DNA of 36,718 nt from Bacteroidaceae bacterium. GTDB lineage: Bacteria; Bacteroidota; Bacteroidia; Bacteroidales; Bacteroidaceae. Under the pieces are notes generated by a model, which was not told the origin of the DNA, searched no databases, and saw only the letters and a program-made list of their open reading frames with translations. The translations under genes and the position numbers were made by a program. Shown here one piece after another: positions 1-7,768 of this stretch. Each line of letters opens with the position of its first letter. Positions within the stretch are counted from its first letter, which is position 1. Location of the stretch: positions 1-36,718 of the forward strand of contig JAFQEZ010000012.1 in NCBI GenBank assembly GCA_017398805.1. Direction: 5' to 3'.

Positions 1-114
1 ACAAATGCTTTTGCTGAAAGTTTTAATGCTAAAATCAAAGCATTCAGAGCACAGCTTAGAGGTGTTACTGACTTAAAGTTCTTCTTTTATAGATTGACTA
101 AACTTTTTGCATAG
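1..114 (+). mobile_element. C-terminal end of an ISL3-family-like transposase (cut by window edge)
   Basis: An open frame enters from the left edge and stops at TAG 112-114, giving 37 residues that begin TNAFAESFNAKIKAF and end FYRLTKLFA. The N(A)AES-FNAKIKAFR...GV-DLKFFLFRL pattern is the C-terminal end of the DDE transposases found in ISL3-type insertion sequences of Bacteroidales, with the catalytic glutamate in the AES/AFAES segment. The rest of the element lies outside the window, so I cannot tell whether it is intact. A C-rich run (115-122) and an AT-rich stretch follow; the right terminal repeat should lie there, but no inverted-repeat partner is visible. Family assignment is from memory of the motif and is fairly, not fully, certain. 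Confidence 0.7.
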
Positions 115-194
115 CCCCCCCCAGACTTTGCAGGTGAGCCAGAATTTTACGTTGAGCCTATTTTACGTGCTTTCAAATATCTGTCTCAATGAAT

Positions 195-233
195 AAAAAA
201 AGGAAAGCAAGTTTTTTCTTACTTTCCTTTTTT
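195..233 (-). terminator. Hairpin terminator behind tRNA-Arg
   Basis: Complementary arms of about 16 bases (A-rich GGAAAG...CTTTCC core) flank a short T-rich loop. On the minus strand the hairpin is followed by a run of T, as expected for a Rho-independent terminator just downstream of the tRNA. The plus-strand side also ends in a T run, so it may stop transcription from the transposase as well. Confidence 0.7.
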
Positions 234-234
234 G

Positions 235-308
235 TGATCCCGACAGGATTCAAACCTGTAACCTTCTGATCCGTAGTCAGATGCTCTATTCAGTTGAGCT
301 ACGAGACC
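235..308 (-). tRNA. tRNA-Arg (anticodon ACG)
   Basis: Reading the minus strand from 308 down to 235 gives a 74-nt cloverleaf. The acceptor stem GGTCTCG pairs with CGGGATC, the D arm contains TAGCTCAACTGAATAGAGC, and the anticodon stem TCTGA/TCAGA encloses the loop CTACGGA, so the anticodon is ACG (CGU-type arginine codons after A34 is converted to inosine). The T arm contains GGTTTGAATCC. The discriminator base is A and CCA is not encoded, which is common in this phylum. It sits next to an insertion-sequence end, and tRNA genes often border mobile DNA. Confidence 0.95.
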
Positions 309-425
309 GTTTGTTGTCGTTTGACGTGTGCAAAGGTACTGCTTTTTTTGAAACGTGCAAAACTTTTTGGCTCTTTTTTTTGAAAATTATTTTGAAAGAT
401 TTCTTTCTGCAAGATTTTCAAGCAA

Positions 426-2708
426 TTACTCGAAAAATCTTTCATTGAACATAAACAAGCCGAGTGTTATACCAAGGTCAACGCTCTTTCTGTGTGAACT
501 GTAATAGTTGACAAATGCACTCACTGATATGTTCGAGAACTTTGCTGCAACGGTGAGGTCGGCAATGTACTGAAAATCGTCGAAACGCCTTTTTCCGTAT
601 CTTGCAGTGCCGTCTGGGTTCTCCTTTATCTTTCTGTAGGGGACAAAAGCATAGAAACTGGGGCGTATCTGAACAAAGTTGTTCAGTTTGACAATAGGAG
701 TCACACCACCTGCAACAAACTGGTTGGCACGGAACTTAGGGTCATAGTTGAAAAGGCTGTTCATGGTGGGGTTGAAAGAACCTGCCTGCATCATTGTCGA
801 TTGATATGTGTGCGATAATCTACGGGTGGAGTAGTAGATTTGCATATGTGTGGCAAGGGTAAGTTTCTTGCTCAATCTGAAATGGTCGCGGCGTTTGAAA
901 TTGATCTGCAACCACGACTGGTCGAGTTCCTTCTCTTTTACTGGTATTATGCCACGGTACTTCTCCTTGCCGGTCATGAAACTTGCCGATAAGGACTCGA
1001 ACATGCCTGAGGTCGGGAACACCTTGGAATCGAGTGTGTTTCCTTCCAGTTTCAAGGTGGCACCTGAGAATATCATGTCATTACGGTCGAAAGAGGGGGT
1101 ATTCAGGTCAAGGATGTTCGATGGCATATACTCGTCCTTTATATCGGCAACTCCTATGCTGAATTCGGCCTTGCGCTGGTTGAGAAATGGAAGAATGAAC
1201 TTTATCTTCGCAAATATCTCTCGCTGGTGGTTAAGCGCCATTGAATTCTCCTTTGAGAACGGATACTTCATGTTGTAGTAGTCAATGGTCGAGTATGAAG
1301 CGATGAACTTCATTGATATCGGTAATTTGGCAAGGAAATCGATGCGTCCGGAGAGTTGCGCATTGTTGTATACCTTGCCGAACTGTCCGTCGAGCACGAA
1401 CTCTTTGGCATGATTGTCGAGGTTTCGGTAGTGAAGACCGAAATACAACTGGTTAGAAGCTGTTGTTGCCAAACTTCCGCCCATCTTGAATGTAAACGGC
1501 GGATTGACGGTAACGTCAAGATGCAACCTGAAGGCGCTGTCATCCTCATGATATACCGCATGGGGGATAACCGATTCGATATTGTTGCCCGACATAAGGC
1601 TATAATATCCCATCTTGCACTCATCATAGGTGAAACTGTCACCATACTTCTGGAACTCTTTGGCAATGGATTTGGACTGTTCGTCCGTGACACCGTTTAC
1701 AACAACACCTTTAAATTTCAGTTCGGGAATCTTCTTTTTGAACTCATCACGGCGCAGTGCAAGCTCGGTGCTGTCCTGGCGACGTGGGATACGTCCTTTT
1801 ATAGAATCGATATACTCCTTGGCATAATCGTACCCACGACCGACAATCTCATCGATCTTGTGGAAATCGAGCAGATTTACGCCATTGATATCAATATTGA
1901 GCAGTATCCCGTCACTTTCCGACATAGTATATCCGCTGCGATTGATAATCATGTTCTCTACCTGGCTCATGATATCCCTTTCGTCCGGTGGAGAAGGATT
2001 ATCGCTCACTACACTTCCTATCATGATGTCAGGATTGAAATCCTCCTTCATGATATCGTAAGGGAAGTTGTTGTACAAACCACCGTCGTAGAGCAAGACC
2101 CCGTCTTTCCTTATAGGCTTAAAGAAAAATGGATAGCTCATTGAAGCACGTACGGCATCACCGAGGTCGCCATTGGAGAATATCACCTGCCGTTTCTTGT
2201 GGATGTCGGAAGCGACACAACGGAATGGTATCATCAGACTGTCGAAATCACTCTTGCAGGCTGCATTTGAACCGGCATATATCTCCATAAAACCAAGGTT
2301 CATAGGAGTCGGATTTACAAGATTGGCCGACGGCCTTACGATGTAAGCGGAATCTTTCAGGTTGAAGTGTATGCTCAACATGTCAGGGACCTCTTTGCCC
2401 CGCTTGAAGTAGAACATATACTTACGGTCCATAGTGCCGGTGTACCAGCGTTGGAAATCATCGGTCTTCATCTCGGCAATCATCTCGTCGGGTGTGTAAC
2501 CCATAGAGTAGAGTGAAGCAACAATTGCGCCCATGGAAGTTCCGGTTACATAATCGATGGGGATATTCTCCTCTTCGAGCGCCTTTATGACTCCAATGTG
2601 TGCAAGCCCTTTTGCTCCGCCACCGCTCATGACAAGCCCGACCTTCTGTGCATTCAGCAGCGAAGGGAGCATTAAAAATATCAGTAGCGTTACAAGCACT
2701 TTTTTCAT
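426..2708 (-). CDS. Patatin-like phospholipase fused to POTRA and Omp85-type barrel (type Vd autotransporter-like)
   Basis: A 760-residue outer-membrane protein. Residues 1-20 form a signal peptide ending LLNA. The patatin domain covers about 22-310: oxyanion motif GGGAKG at 29-34, nucleophile motif GTSMG at 56-60 with Ser58, and the DGG motif at 208-210 with Asp208, so the Ser/Asp catalytic dyad is complete. Residues about 330-400 look like one POTRA domain, and from about 405 to the end there is a beta-barrel of the BamA/FhaC (Omp85) class. This order, patatin-POTRA-barrel, is that of type Vd autotransporters such as PlpD of Pseudomonas and FplA of Fusobacterium, which place a phospholipase A on or beyond the cell surface. 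Whether the passenger is exported through the barrel or stays periplasmic is not shown by the sequence. It is transcribed alone, with a TATTTTTG promoter box just upstream. Confidence 0.93.
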   Translation of the reverse strand: MKKVLVTLLIFLMLPSLLNAQKVGLVMSGGGAKGLAHIGVIKALEEENIPIDYVTGTSMGAIVASLYSMGYTPDEMIAEMKTDDFQRWYTGTMDRKYMFYFKRGKEVPDMLSIHFNLKDSAYIVRPSANLVNPTPMNLGFMEIYAGSNAACKSDFDSLMIPFRCVASDIHKKRQVIFSNGDLGDAVRASMSYPFFFKPIRKDGVLLYDGGLYNNFPYDIMKEDFNPDIMIGSVVSDNPSPPDERDIMSQVENMIINRSGYTMSESDGILLNIDINGVNLLDFHKIDEIVGRGYDYAKEYIDSIKGRIPRRQDSTELALRRDEFKKKIPELKFKGVVVNGVTDEQSKSIAKEFQKYGDSFTYDECKMGYYSLMSGNNIESVIPHAVYHEDDSAFRLHLDVTVNPPFTFKMGGSLATTASNQLYFGLHYRNLDNHAKEFVLDGQFGKVYNNAQLSGRIDFLAKLPISMKFIASYSTIDYYNMKYPFSKENSMALNHQREIFAKIKFILPFLNQRKAEFSIGVADIKDEYMPSNILDLNTPSFDRNDMIFSGATLKLEGNTLDSKVFPTSGMFESLSASFMTGKEKYRGIIPVKEKELDQSWLQINFKRRDHFRLSKKLTLATHMQIYYSTRRLSHTYQSTMMQAGSFNPTMNSLFNYDPKFRANQFVAGGVTPIVKLNNFVQIRPSFYAFVPYRKIKENPDGTARYGKRRFDDFQYIADLTVAAKFSNISVSAFVNYYSSHRKSVDLGITLGLFMFNERFFE

Positions 2709-2727
2709 GGCTTAACATAAAGATGGA

Positions 2728-2735
2728 CAAAAATA
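2728..2735 (-). promoter_or_regulatory. Candidate -7 box (TATTTTTG) for the patatin/barrel gene
   Basis: On the minus strand TATTTTTG matches the Bacteroidales -7 consensus TAnnTTTG and lies about 20 bases upstream of the ATG at 2708. The -33 element is weak. Confidence 0.45.
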
Positions 2736-2855
2736 ACCATAATTTTCATTAATGGAAGTCTAAAACCGAATGTTTAATGTTCATTAATGAAATTTTGCCC
2801 ATTATGATAATGCAATTGTGCTCTCTTTTGTTTCAATGTATCATGCATATACAAC

Positions 2856-2885
2856 AAGAATGCAGTGCGTTGGCACTGCATTCTT
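2856..2885 (-). terminator. Hairpin terminator between two minus-strand genes
   Basis: A perfect 13-bp stem (2856-2868 with 2873-2885) encloses a 4-base loop GTTG. It lies 17 bases beyond the stop of the acidic EF-hand gene. The minus-strand side continues TTGTTGTAT, a modest T-rich tail; the plus-strand side has a stronger run of six T. Confidence 0.65.
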
Positions 2886-2901
2886 AAGTTTTTTGTATTC
2901 T

Positions 2902-3738
2902 TTAAATCTCTGGCATACAATCATCACCTTCACATGCGAAATCCACATCATCGTCTAACATGTTATTTGATGCATCGATATCAAGGTCTGCAACGTTCAG
3001 ATCGTCGTTCGCAAGATCAAATACCTCATCCTCAGTTATGATTCCATCATTGTTCAAGTCAACGAGTGCAACATCGAATGCGCCACCGTCACCATCAACA
3101 TCTACCATAGTCATCTTCTGATCATTAACTTCAACCTCGGCCACAACCACATCGTGCTCCTGATCATACTGGACATCGATACCAACATTGATTGGATCAA
3201 ATTTATCATTCTCCTGCACATCGGCAACAACAACCTCTTCGGCAATCTCCTCTTCCATTGTTGCAACGGCTACATCTTCTACAGGATTCTCCTCGGCTAC
3301 AGTTGCAACAACGGGTACATCTTCTGCAGCTTTCTGGTTCATGTCATTTATAAAGTTCTCAAGTTTTACCTCTCTCTCATTTACCTCTGCATCATTTGCA
3401 TTGCCCTGATTCATGTCGTTGATGAAAGCCTCGAGTTTCTCTTCTCTTGTCATTGCATCCTCCTTTACAGTAACGACATCATCCGTCGATGTATCCTTGT
3501 TCTCGTCAACTACAAGAGGAGTCACTTCTTTAGCATCTTCCACTGCATCGTTACCGTTTTCCGGGTTCAGGAACTCTGACACTTTATCCTTCAATTCGTC
3601 GAAAGTACCTCCTTCAGCTGCATATGCCGCACCACCTGCCGCTGTTGCACCTACGGCTGCACCTGCCACAAAACTACCCACTTTTGAACTACCCTTAGTG
3701 TTGATGTTCACGTTTACATTTGCATCTTCCTTTTTCAT
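2902..3738 (-). CDS. Acidic protein with glycine-zipper-like segment and EF-hand calcium-binding loop
   Basis: I do not recognise this 278-residue protein as a named family. Residues about 20-42 (VGSFVAGAAVGATAAGGAAY) form a small-residue-rich, glycine-zipper-like hydrophobic stretch that could span or insert into a membrane. The rest is extremely acidic. A unit of about 30 residues is duplicated near 95-140: each copy has REEKLE or REVKLE followed by FINDMNQ. Near the C terminus residues 227-238 (DLNNDGIITEDE) are a textbook EF-hand or dockerin-type calcium loop, with D/N/D/G and the final E in place; partial loops lie at 213-218 (DVDGDG) and 251-255 (DLDID). There is no Sec signal peptide. 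Calcium binding is inferred from the motif. It is monocistronic, with a strong TATCTTTG promoter. The low-complexity acidic sequence explains the spurious frames on the opposite strand. Confidence 0.8.
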   Translation of the reverse strand: MKKEDANVNVNINTKGSSKVGSFVAGAAVGATAAGGAAYAAEGGTFDELKDKVSEFLNPENGNDAVEDAKEVTPLVVDENKDTSTDDVVTVKEDAMTREEKLEAFINDMNQGNANDAEVNEREVKLENFINDMNQKAAEDVPVVATVAEENPVEDVAVATMEEEIAEEVVVADVQENDKFDPINVGIDVQYDQEHDVVVAEVEVNDQKMTMVDVDGDGGAFDVALVDLNNDGIITEDEVFDLANDDLNVADLDIDASNNMLDDDVDFACEGDDCMPEI

Positions 3739-3781
3739 AATTGTAATGTTTTATAGTTAATTATTTGTGTTTTGTCTGTTG

Positions 3782-3813
3782 CAAAGATAAAAGAATGTTT
3801 TACCCGATTGCAA
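3782..3813 (-). promoter_or_regulatory. Promoter of the acidic EF-hand gene
   Basis: On the minus strand TTG (3811-3813), a 21-base spacer and TATCTTTG (3782-3789) match the Bacteroidales -33/-7 consensus. The ATG is 43 bases downstream of the box. Confidence 0.75.
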
Positions 3814-3892
3814 CTTTTTCTTCCTATTCTGTACAAAACCATGGGTTTTAAGTATGAAATTGCCGAAAAACGAAGTTTCTTGAAAAATACTC

Positions 3893-3927
3893 TTTTTTGT
3901 TTATTTGCCGAAAAGGTGCTATCTTCG
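3893..3927 (+). promoter_or_regulatory. Promoter of the riboflavin synthase operon
   Basis: TTTTTTG (3893-3899), 20 bases, then TATCTTCG (3920-3927), 24 bases before the ATG at 3952. No FMN riboswitch-like leader fits in the short 5' UTR. Confidence 0.75.
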
Positions 3928-3951
3928 CATCACAAATAAAAGAAAAGTAAT

Positions 3952-4551
3952 ATGTTTTCAGGAATTGTTGAAGAGTTTGCCACAGTGACAAGGATTGTAC
4001 GGGAACAGGGCAACCTGCATCTTACATTATCATGTTCATTTGCCGGTGAACTGAAGATAGACCAGAGTGTTGCACACAACGGCGTGTGTCTTACCGTTGT
4101 TGATATAAAAGATGGCGAATATACAGTTACCGCTATGCAGGAGACCCTCATGCGTTCCAATATCGGTTTGCTTGAGATTGGTGACAAAGTGAATGTAGAA
4201 CGCAGCATGATGATGAACGGAAGGCTTGACGGCCACATTGTCCAGGGACATGTAGATGAGACTGCAGAATGTATTTCTGTACGCGACATGGACGGCAGTT
4301 GGTATTACACATTCCGCTACCGCAAGGATGATGAGATGGCTGCAAAAGGATATCTCACAGTTGACAAGGGTTCTGTTACGGTAAACGGAGTAAGCCTTAC
4401 AGTGTGCGAGCCGACAGATGATTCTTTCTCTGTGGCTATCATACCTTATACATATGAGCACACCAATTTCCATACTATAAAGGTGGGAACAAAGGTGAAC
4501 ATAGAGTTCGATATAATAGGAAAATACATAGCACGTATAGCAAAGAGATGA
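3952..4551 (+). CDS. ribE: Riboflavin synthase, alpha subunit
   Basis: A 199-residue cytosolic enzyme that dismutates two 6,7-dimethyl-8-ribityllumazine molecules to riboflavin, the last step of vitamin B2 synthesis. It starts with the family hallmark MFSGIVEE and has two tandem lumazine-binding barrels. The first covers about 1-97 (NGVCLTV core) and the second about 98-195 (VNGVSLTV core), giving the usual internal duplication; total length is typical for the family. It is the first gene of a plus-strand operon, and its stop overlaps the start of the nitroreductase gene by four bases (ATGA), so the two are likely translationally coupled. Pairing a flavin-synthesis gene with a flavin-dependent oxidoreductase makes biochemical sense. 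Some species call this gene ribC. Confidence 0.97.
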   Translation: MFSGIVEEFATVTRIVREQGNLHLTLSCSFAGELKIDQSVAHNGVCLTVVDIKDGEYTVTAMQETLMRSNIGLLEIGDKVNVERSMMMNGRLDGHIVQGHVDETAECISVRDMDGSWYYTFRYRKDDEMAAKGYLTVDKGSVTVNGVSLTVCEPTDDSFSVAIIPYTYEHTNFHTIKVGTKVNIEFDIIGKYIARIAKR

Positions 4552-5087
4552 AAAGTTTCCTTGAACTCGCAAAGGCGCGTCAGAGCGACCGTGCTTACCA
4601 ACCCGGGCGTACTATCGGACGCGAAGTTCTCGAAAGAATACTGGAAGCAGGGCGCATAGCGCCATCTGCATGCAATGGGCAGCCTTGGCACTTCACTGTT
4701 GTTACAGAGCGGCCTTTGCTGACCGAGGTAGGAAAGGCTACATCAAGTCTTGGAATGAACAAGTTTGTCAAGGATGCATCGGCATTGGTGCTGATAACAC
4801 AAGAACCCACAAACATAACATCGAAACTTGGTAGCGGAATCAAAGACAAGGACTTCCCGATTATGGACATTGGCATAGCATCGGCATACATTACGCTCGC
4901 AGCAGAGGATGAAGGAATAGGCAGTTGCATTCTTGGTTGGTTCGACGAGAAGAAGATAAAGGAACTTGTCGGTATTCCTCAAAAGAGGCGTCTGATGTTG
5001 ATAATATCACTTGGATATGCCGATAAGCCGAAGCGCAAGAAAGTTCGCAAGGATTTTGATAAAGTTGTATCATTTGAAAAGTATTGA
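4548..5087 (+). CDS. Nitroreductase family FMN-dependent oxidoreductase
   Basis: A 179-residue protein of the nitroreductase superfamily. The N-terminal LAKARQSDRAYQPG...LERILEAGRIAPSACNGQPWHF is the FMN-phosphate-binding signature (the R-S-x-R element and the APSACNxQPW segment), and a region near 110-130 (AYITLAAEDEGIGSCILGWFD) matches the second conserved block. These enzymes are cytosolic homodimers using NAD(P)H to reduce nitroaromatics, quinones or flavins; the physiological substrate here cannot be read from sequence. The ATG overlaps the riboflavin synthase stop by four bases. The C terminus is basic (KPKRKKVRKDF). Confidence 0.92.
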   Translation: MKSFLELAKARQSDRAYQPGRTIGREVLERILEAGRIAPSACNGQPWHFTVVTERPLLTEVGKATSSLGMNKFVKDASALVLITQEPTNITSKLGSGIKDKDFPIMDIGIASAYITLAAEDEGIGSCILGWFDEKKIKELVGIPQKRRLMLIISLGYADKPKRKKVRKDFDKVVSFEKY

Positions 5088-5091
5088 TAAA

Positions 5092-5445
5092 ATGAAAATA
5101 GCAGTTCCGACACGTGATGGAGTGGTGGACAACCACTTCGGTCATTGCGACCACTATACGATATTCACCATTAACGGTGACGAAGTAAAAATGAAGGAGA
5201 TATTGCCCTCGCCACAAGGCTGCGGATGTAAATCGGGGATTGCACTTGCTCTGCGTCAGAAGGGTGTTCAGGTGATGCTTGCAGGAAACATGGGGCAGGG
5301 TGCAAAGAATGTGCTCGAAGCACAGGAGATTAAAGTAATACGCGGTTGCAGCGGTGATATTGACACTCTTGTAAAGTCATATCTGGCCGGAATGGTTGAG
5401 GACAATGGAGAAGCTTGCAGTCATCACGAATGCGGCAGTCACTAA
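5092..5445 (+). CDS. NifX/NafY/NifB-C-like dinitrogenase iron-molybdenum cofactor-type protein
   Basis: A 117-residue protein of the NifX-NafY-like cofactor-binding superfamily: MKIAVPTRDGVVDNHFGHCDHYTIF at the start and GCGCKSGIALALRQKGVQVMLAGNMGQGAKNVL in the middle are characteristic. It is cytosolic. The start at 5092 is chosen because it follows the nitroreductase stop by four bases and gives the family's normal N terminus; a longer in-frame reading begins inside the upstream gene. The C terminus GEACSHHECGSH adds a Cys/His cluster likely to bind metal. Nothing else suggests nitrogen fixation in this window, so a role in Fe-S or Mo cluster handling, possibly serving a flavin/Fe-S enzyme, is only inferred. 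The next gene starts 13 bases after the stop. Confidence 0.88.
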   Translation: MKIAVPTRDGVVDNHFGHCDHYTIFTINGDEVKMKEILPSPQGCGCKSGIALALRQKGVQVMLAGNMGQGAKNVLEAQEIKVIRGCSGDIDTLVKSYLAGMVEDNGEACSHHECGSH

Positions 5446-5458
5446 ACAGACAACAATT

Positions 5459-6040
5459 ATGGTAAACAAGGTATATCTTGAAAACTTTGAGAGCCGCATA
5501 ATGAACGAGATCCTGAAAATATGCACACAATACAGGATGCTCGAGGGAACTCTGCTCTCAACAGATGATATCGATGCACGTTGGCATGACATCGCACCTG
5601 AATATGTTGCCGATGCCGTACCAAACATTGCCGATTACCCCACAGTTGCAATAGCATGGGCCGGATATGTCGGCATGGCCATTGCGCATCAATGGGACGG
5701 TGATTGGGCAGCGCACTGCAAGGATGAATACAAATCCCTCTACGGCCCTGCCGGATTCGATGACATGGACGAGAATATTGTACAGAATGTGATAGGATTC
5801 CACCTTGAATCGCAGGAGGCGAAGAACATCGAGCAGATGATGCGCAGGCTTGGCGAGACTGCACTTACACTTATACGCCGTGAAAACATCGAGCCTCAGT
5901 CACCTATGGCGTTCCATGTATATGCACGTGCCATCAAGGTGATGTTCCGCATCGGTGCGGCAATCGAGCTCAAGCGCTTGGGCTACAAATTCGAGCAGGT
6001 GAACCTGCCCGGTATCGGTAGTGGAAAAGGAGAGTGCTGA
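5459..6040 (+). CDS. Conserved-looking hypothetical protein, last gene of the ribE operon
   Basis: I do not recognise this 193-residue protein. It is predicted soluble and mostly helical, with many Trp, His and charged residues (for example WAGYVGMAIAHQWDGDWAAHC near residues 70-90, and a Met-rich segment EQMMRRLGETAL near 130). There is no signal peptide or membrane span. I chose ATG 5459 (MVNKVYLENFESR) rather than the in-frame ATG at 5396 because the longer form would overlap the NifX-like gene by 50 bases with an unconvincing N terminus. It closes the plus-strand operon and converges on the FadL-like gene. Its position suggests a link with the NifX-like protein or the nitroreductase, but nothing stronger can be said. 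Confidence 0.75.
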   Translation: MVNKVYLENFESRIMNEILKICTQYRMLEGTLLSTDDIDARWHDIAPEYVADAVPNIADYPTVAIAWAGYVGMAIAHQWDGDWAAHCKDEYKSLYGPAGFDDMDENIVQNVIGFHLESQEAKNIEQMMRRLGETALTLIRRENIEPQSPMAFHVYARAIKVMFRIGAAIELKRLGYKFEQVNLPGIGSGKGEC

Positions 6041-6089
6041 TTCGCATGATTGTGGGTGACCAATAAGTCATCCACTTATTATAAAAAAA

Positions 6090-6122
6090 GAATAATGCCC
6101 ACCTTTAGGATGGGCATTATTC
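6090..6122 (-). terminator. Terminator of the FadL-like gene
   Basis: A 12-bp stem (GAATAATGCCCA and its complement) with a 9-base loop lies 20 bases past the stop at 6142. On the minus strand it is followed by seven T, a classic intrinsic terminator. The plus-strand operon ending at 6040 may share the hairpin but lacks the T run. Confidence 0.85.
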
Positions 6123-6141
6123 GTATACTCTTATTCAGATA

Positions 6142-7482
6142 TTAGAAACGGAAGTCAACACCGATTGTAGCATTGTGTGTCTTGCGCTCGTAACGTGTCT
6201 GTGTGAGTGCGTTGTTGTCGGGAGCGTAGTTGGCGTAGCAGTAACCGAAGTTGATGTCAACCTTGTCTGTAACGCTGTACTTGCCACCTACACCGGTCAT
6301 GAATGAGTCGTTGGTGAAAGCGAGATCACTTGTGTACTTGTCGTTGATACCGTAGTTGCTGTACTGGATACCTGCCGATACAAGGAACTTATCTGTAATC
6401 TTGAACTCTGCACCGAAGAGATACTCGATTGTATTGCGGCTGAGTTTGCGCATGTTGTCACCGCCCATGAGTGACTCAACCTTTGCATCCTTCTCGAAGT
6501 AGTAGTTCCAGCCTGCCATTATCTGAAGGCGAGGGATAATCTGCCATGAACCCGCGAGTGAAAGCATTGCAGGAGCATCGTTGCGAAGCTTCTTGCCATC
6601 GGCAAAACCGCCAAGGTAGTTGCCGAGAGCAGCACCTGCTGCATTCTCGATTTTCTGACCCATTCCAATCTGGTTCATTGCATCGCCTGCCTTAACCTCC
6701 ATCTTCTTGGTATCGTTCTCAAGTGTTGTTGCTGCGCGGAACTCATACTTTGCAGCGAAGTTGAAGTTGCCAACCTTGTAGTCAACTCCAATGATAGGAG
6801 TAAAAGCGATACCGCTCTGGTCCATGTCAAGATTAACTGCCATTACGTCAACACCGTTCATGCCAACTGCCGGTATGTCAGCAACAGCCTTGATTGTACC
6901 AAGGTAGTTGTTGCTGCTGTAATTACCGCGTACACCGGCATAAACTGACCAGTTATCGGAAATCTTGTAAGCAGCACCAAGCTGAAGAGCGAAGATGTAC
7001 TGTGTTGACTCGAACTGTGAAGCGCCGGCTACTGTCATTGGAACCGGAGACATTGCACCGAGGCTTGAGCCAAGACCGCCAATGAGGTTGTCAAAGAGCG
7101 GAAGACCATTGTTGAACTCTGCCTTACCGCCACCGCCAGGCATTCCAAAGAAACCGCTGAATGTCCAGTCACCGGTCTTGTATGCAGCCATGATTGTAGG
7201 CATACATGGAACGTATACTTTTCCCTCGTACTTTTTGTTGTTTGTGAGGTTGATAGCATCACGCTGCTGCCATATCATCTGCCAGTTTGCTGAAAGACTC
7301 CAGCCATCGTTGAAGAATCCTGTACCTGCAGGGTTAAAGTAGATAGCATCAGTCTCCAAAGATGCAAAACGCATTGGGTTACGTACGAACGATGCGCTCT
7401 GGTTTGTGTTTGTAAGCAAACCACCTGCAAAAGAAGAAAGTGCAAGTGATGCAAAAACAATAGTTGAGAAAATTCTTTTCAT
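6142..7482 (-). CDS. OmpP1/FadL/TodX-family outer-membrane transport protein
   Basis: A 446-residue beta-barrel precursor. Residues 1-19 are a signal peptide (MKRIFSTIVFASLALSSFA). The mature N terminus GGLLTNTNQSASFVRNPMRFAS...DAIYFNPAGTGFFNDGWSLS carries the NPAG motif typical of FadL-type long-chain fatty acid and hydrophobic-compound channels, whose N-terminal hatch plugs a 14-stranded barrel. The protein ends in the aromatic-terminated strand ATIGVDFRF, the BAM recognition signal. Length fits the family (about 420-480). The substrate is not determinable; lipid or aromatic uptake is the usual role. It is monocistronic, with a TAATTTTG box upstream and a strong terminator downstream. Confidence 0.93.
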   Translation of the reverse strand: MKRIFSTIVFASLALSSFAGGLLTNTNQSASFVRNPMRFASLETDAIYFNPAGTGFFNDGWSLSANWQMIWQQRDAINLTNNKKYEGKVYVPCMPTIMAAYKTGDWTFSGFFGMPGGGGKAEFNNGLPLFDNLIGGLGSSLGAMSPVPMTVAGASQFESTQYIFALQLGAAYKISDNWSVYAGVRGNYSSNNYLGTIKAVADIPAVGMNGVDVMAVNLDMDQSGIAFTPIIGVDYKVGNFNFAAKYEFRAATTLENDTKKMEVKAGDAMNQIGMGQKIENAAGAALGNYLGGFADGKKLRNDAPAMLSLAGSWQIIPRLQIMAGWNYYFEKDAKVESLMGGDNMRKLSRNTIEYLFGAEFKITDKFLVSAGIQYSNYGINDKYTSDLAFTNDSFMTGVGGKYSVTDKVDINFGYCYANYAPDNNALTQTRYERKTHNATIGVDFRF

Positions 7483-7540
7483 GATTAATGATTTTAATGA
7501 ATATTCTTGTTTAAACTCTCTCGTGCTTTATTTGACTGCA

Positions 7541-7548
7541 CAAAATTA
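7541..7548 (-). promoter_or_regulatory. Candidate -7 box (TAATTTTG) of the FadL-like gene
   Basis: TAATTTTG on the minus strand fits TAnnTTTG and leaves a 5' UTR of about 55 bases before ATG 7482. The -33 element is not clear. Confidence 0.45.
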
Positions 7549-7768
7549 GGTAAAATGTGCAATAGGGCGTAAGAAATGACAAATTTTAACTTTAAAATTG
7601 TAATTAATGAAACGTTCTTGTACATAATATACACCGAAAACGGAACATTATTACCTCGGATCTCAAATTCTGCTAAATAAAGAAGAATGCTGTTATCTCC
7701 TATACAAACATTATACCTTATATATTAAAGTGAGTTGAATATAATATATTATACTGGATTATTGTACA

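Noticed and set aside
1356..2144. 262-codon plus-strand open frame inside the patatin/barrel gene
   Set aside because: It is the antisense shadow of a gene with complete catalytic motifs; the frame has no recognisable domain and no promoter.
5092..5445. Sign of a nitrogen-fixation cluster from the NifX-like gene
   Set aside because: No nifHDK, nifB or other nif genes are in the window; stand-alone NifX/NafY-like proteins are common in non-fixing bacteria.
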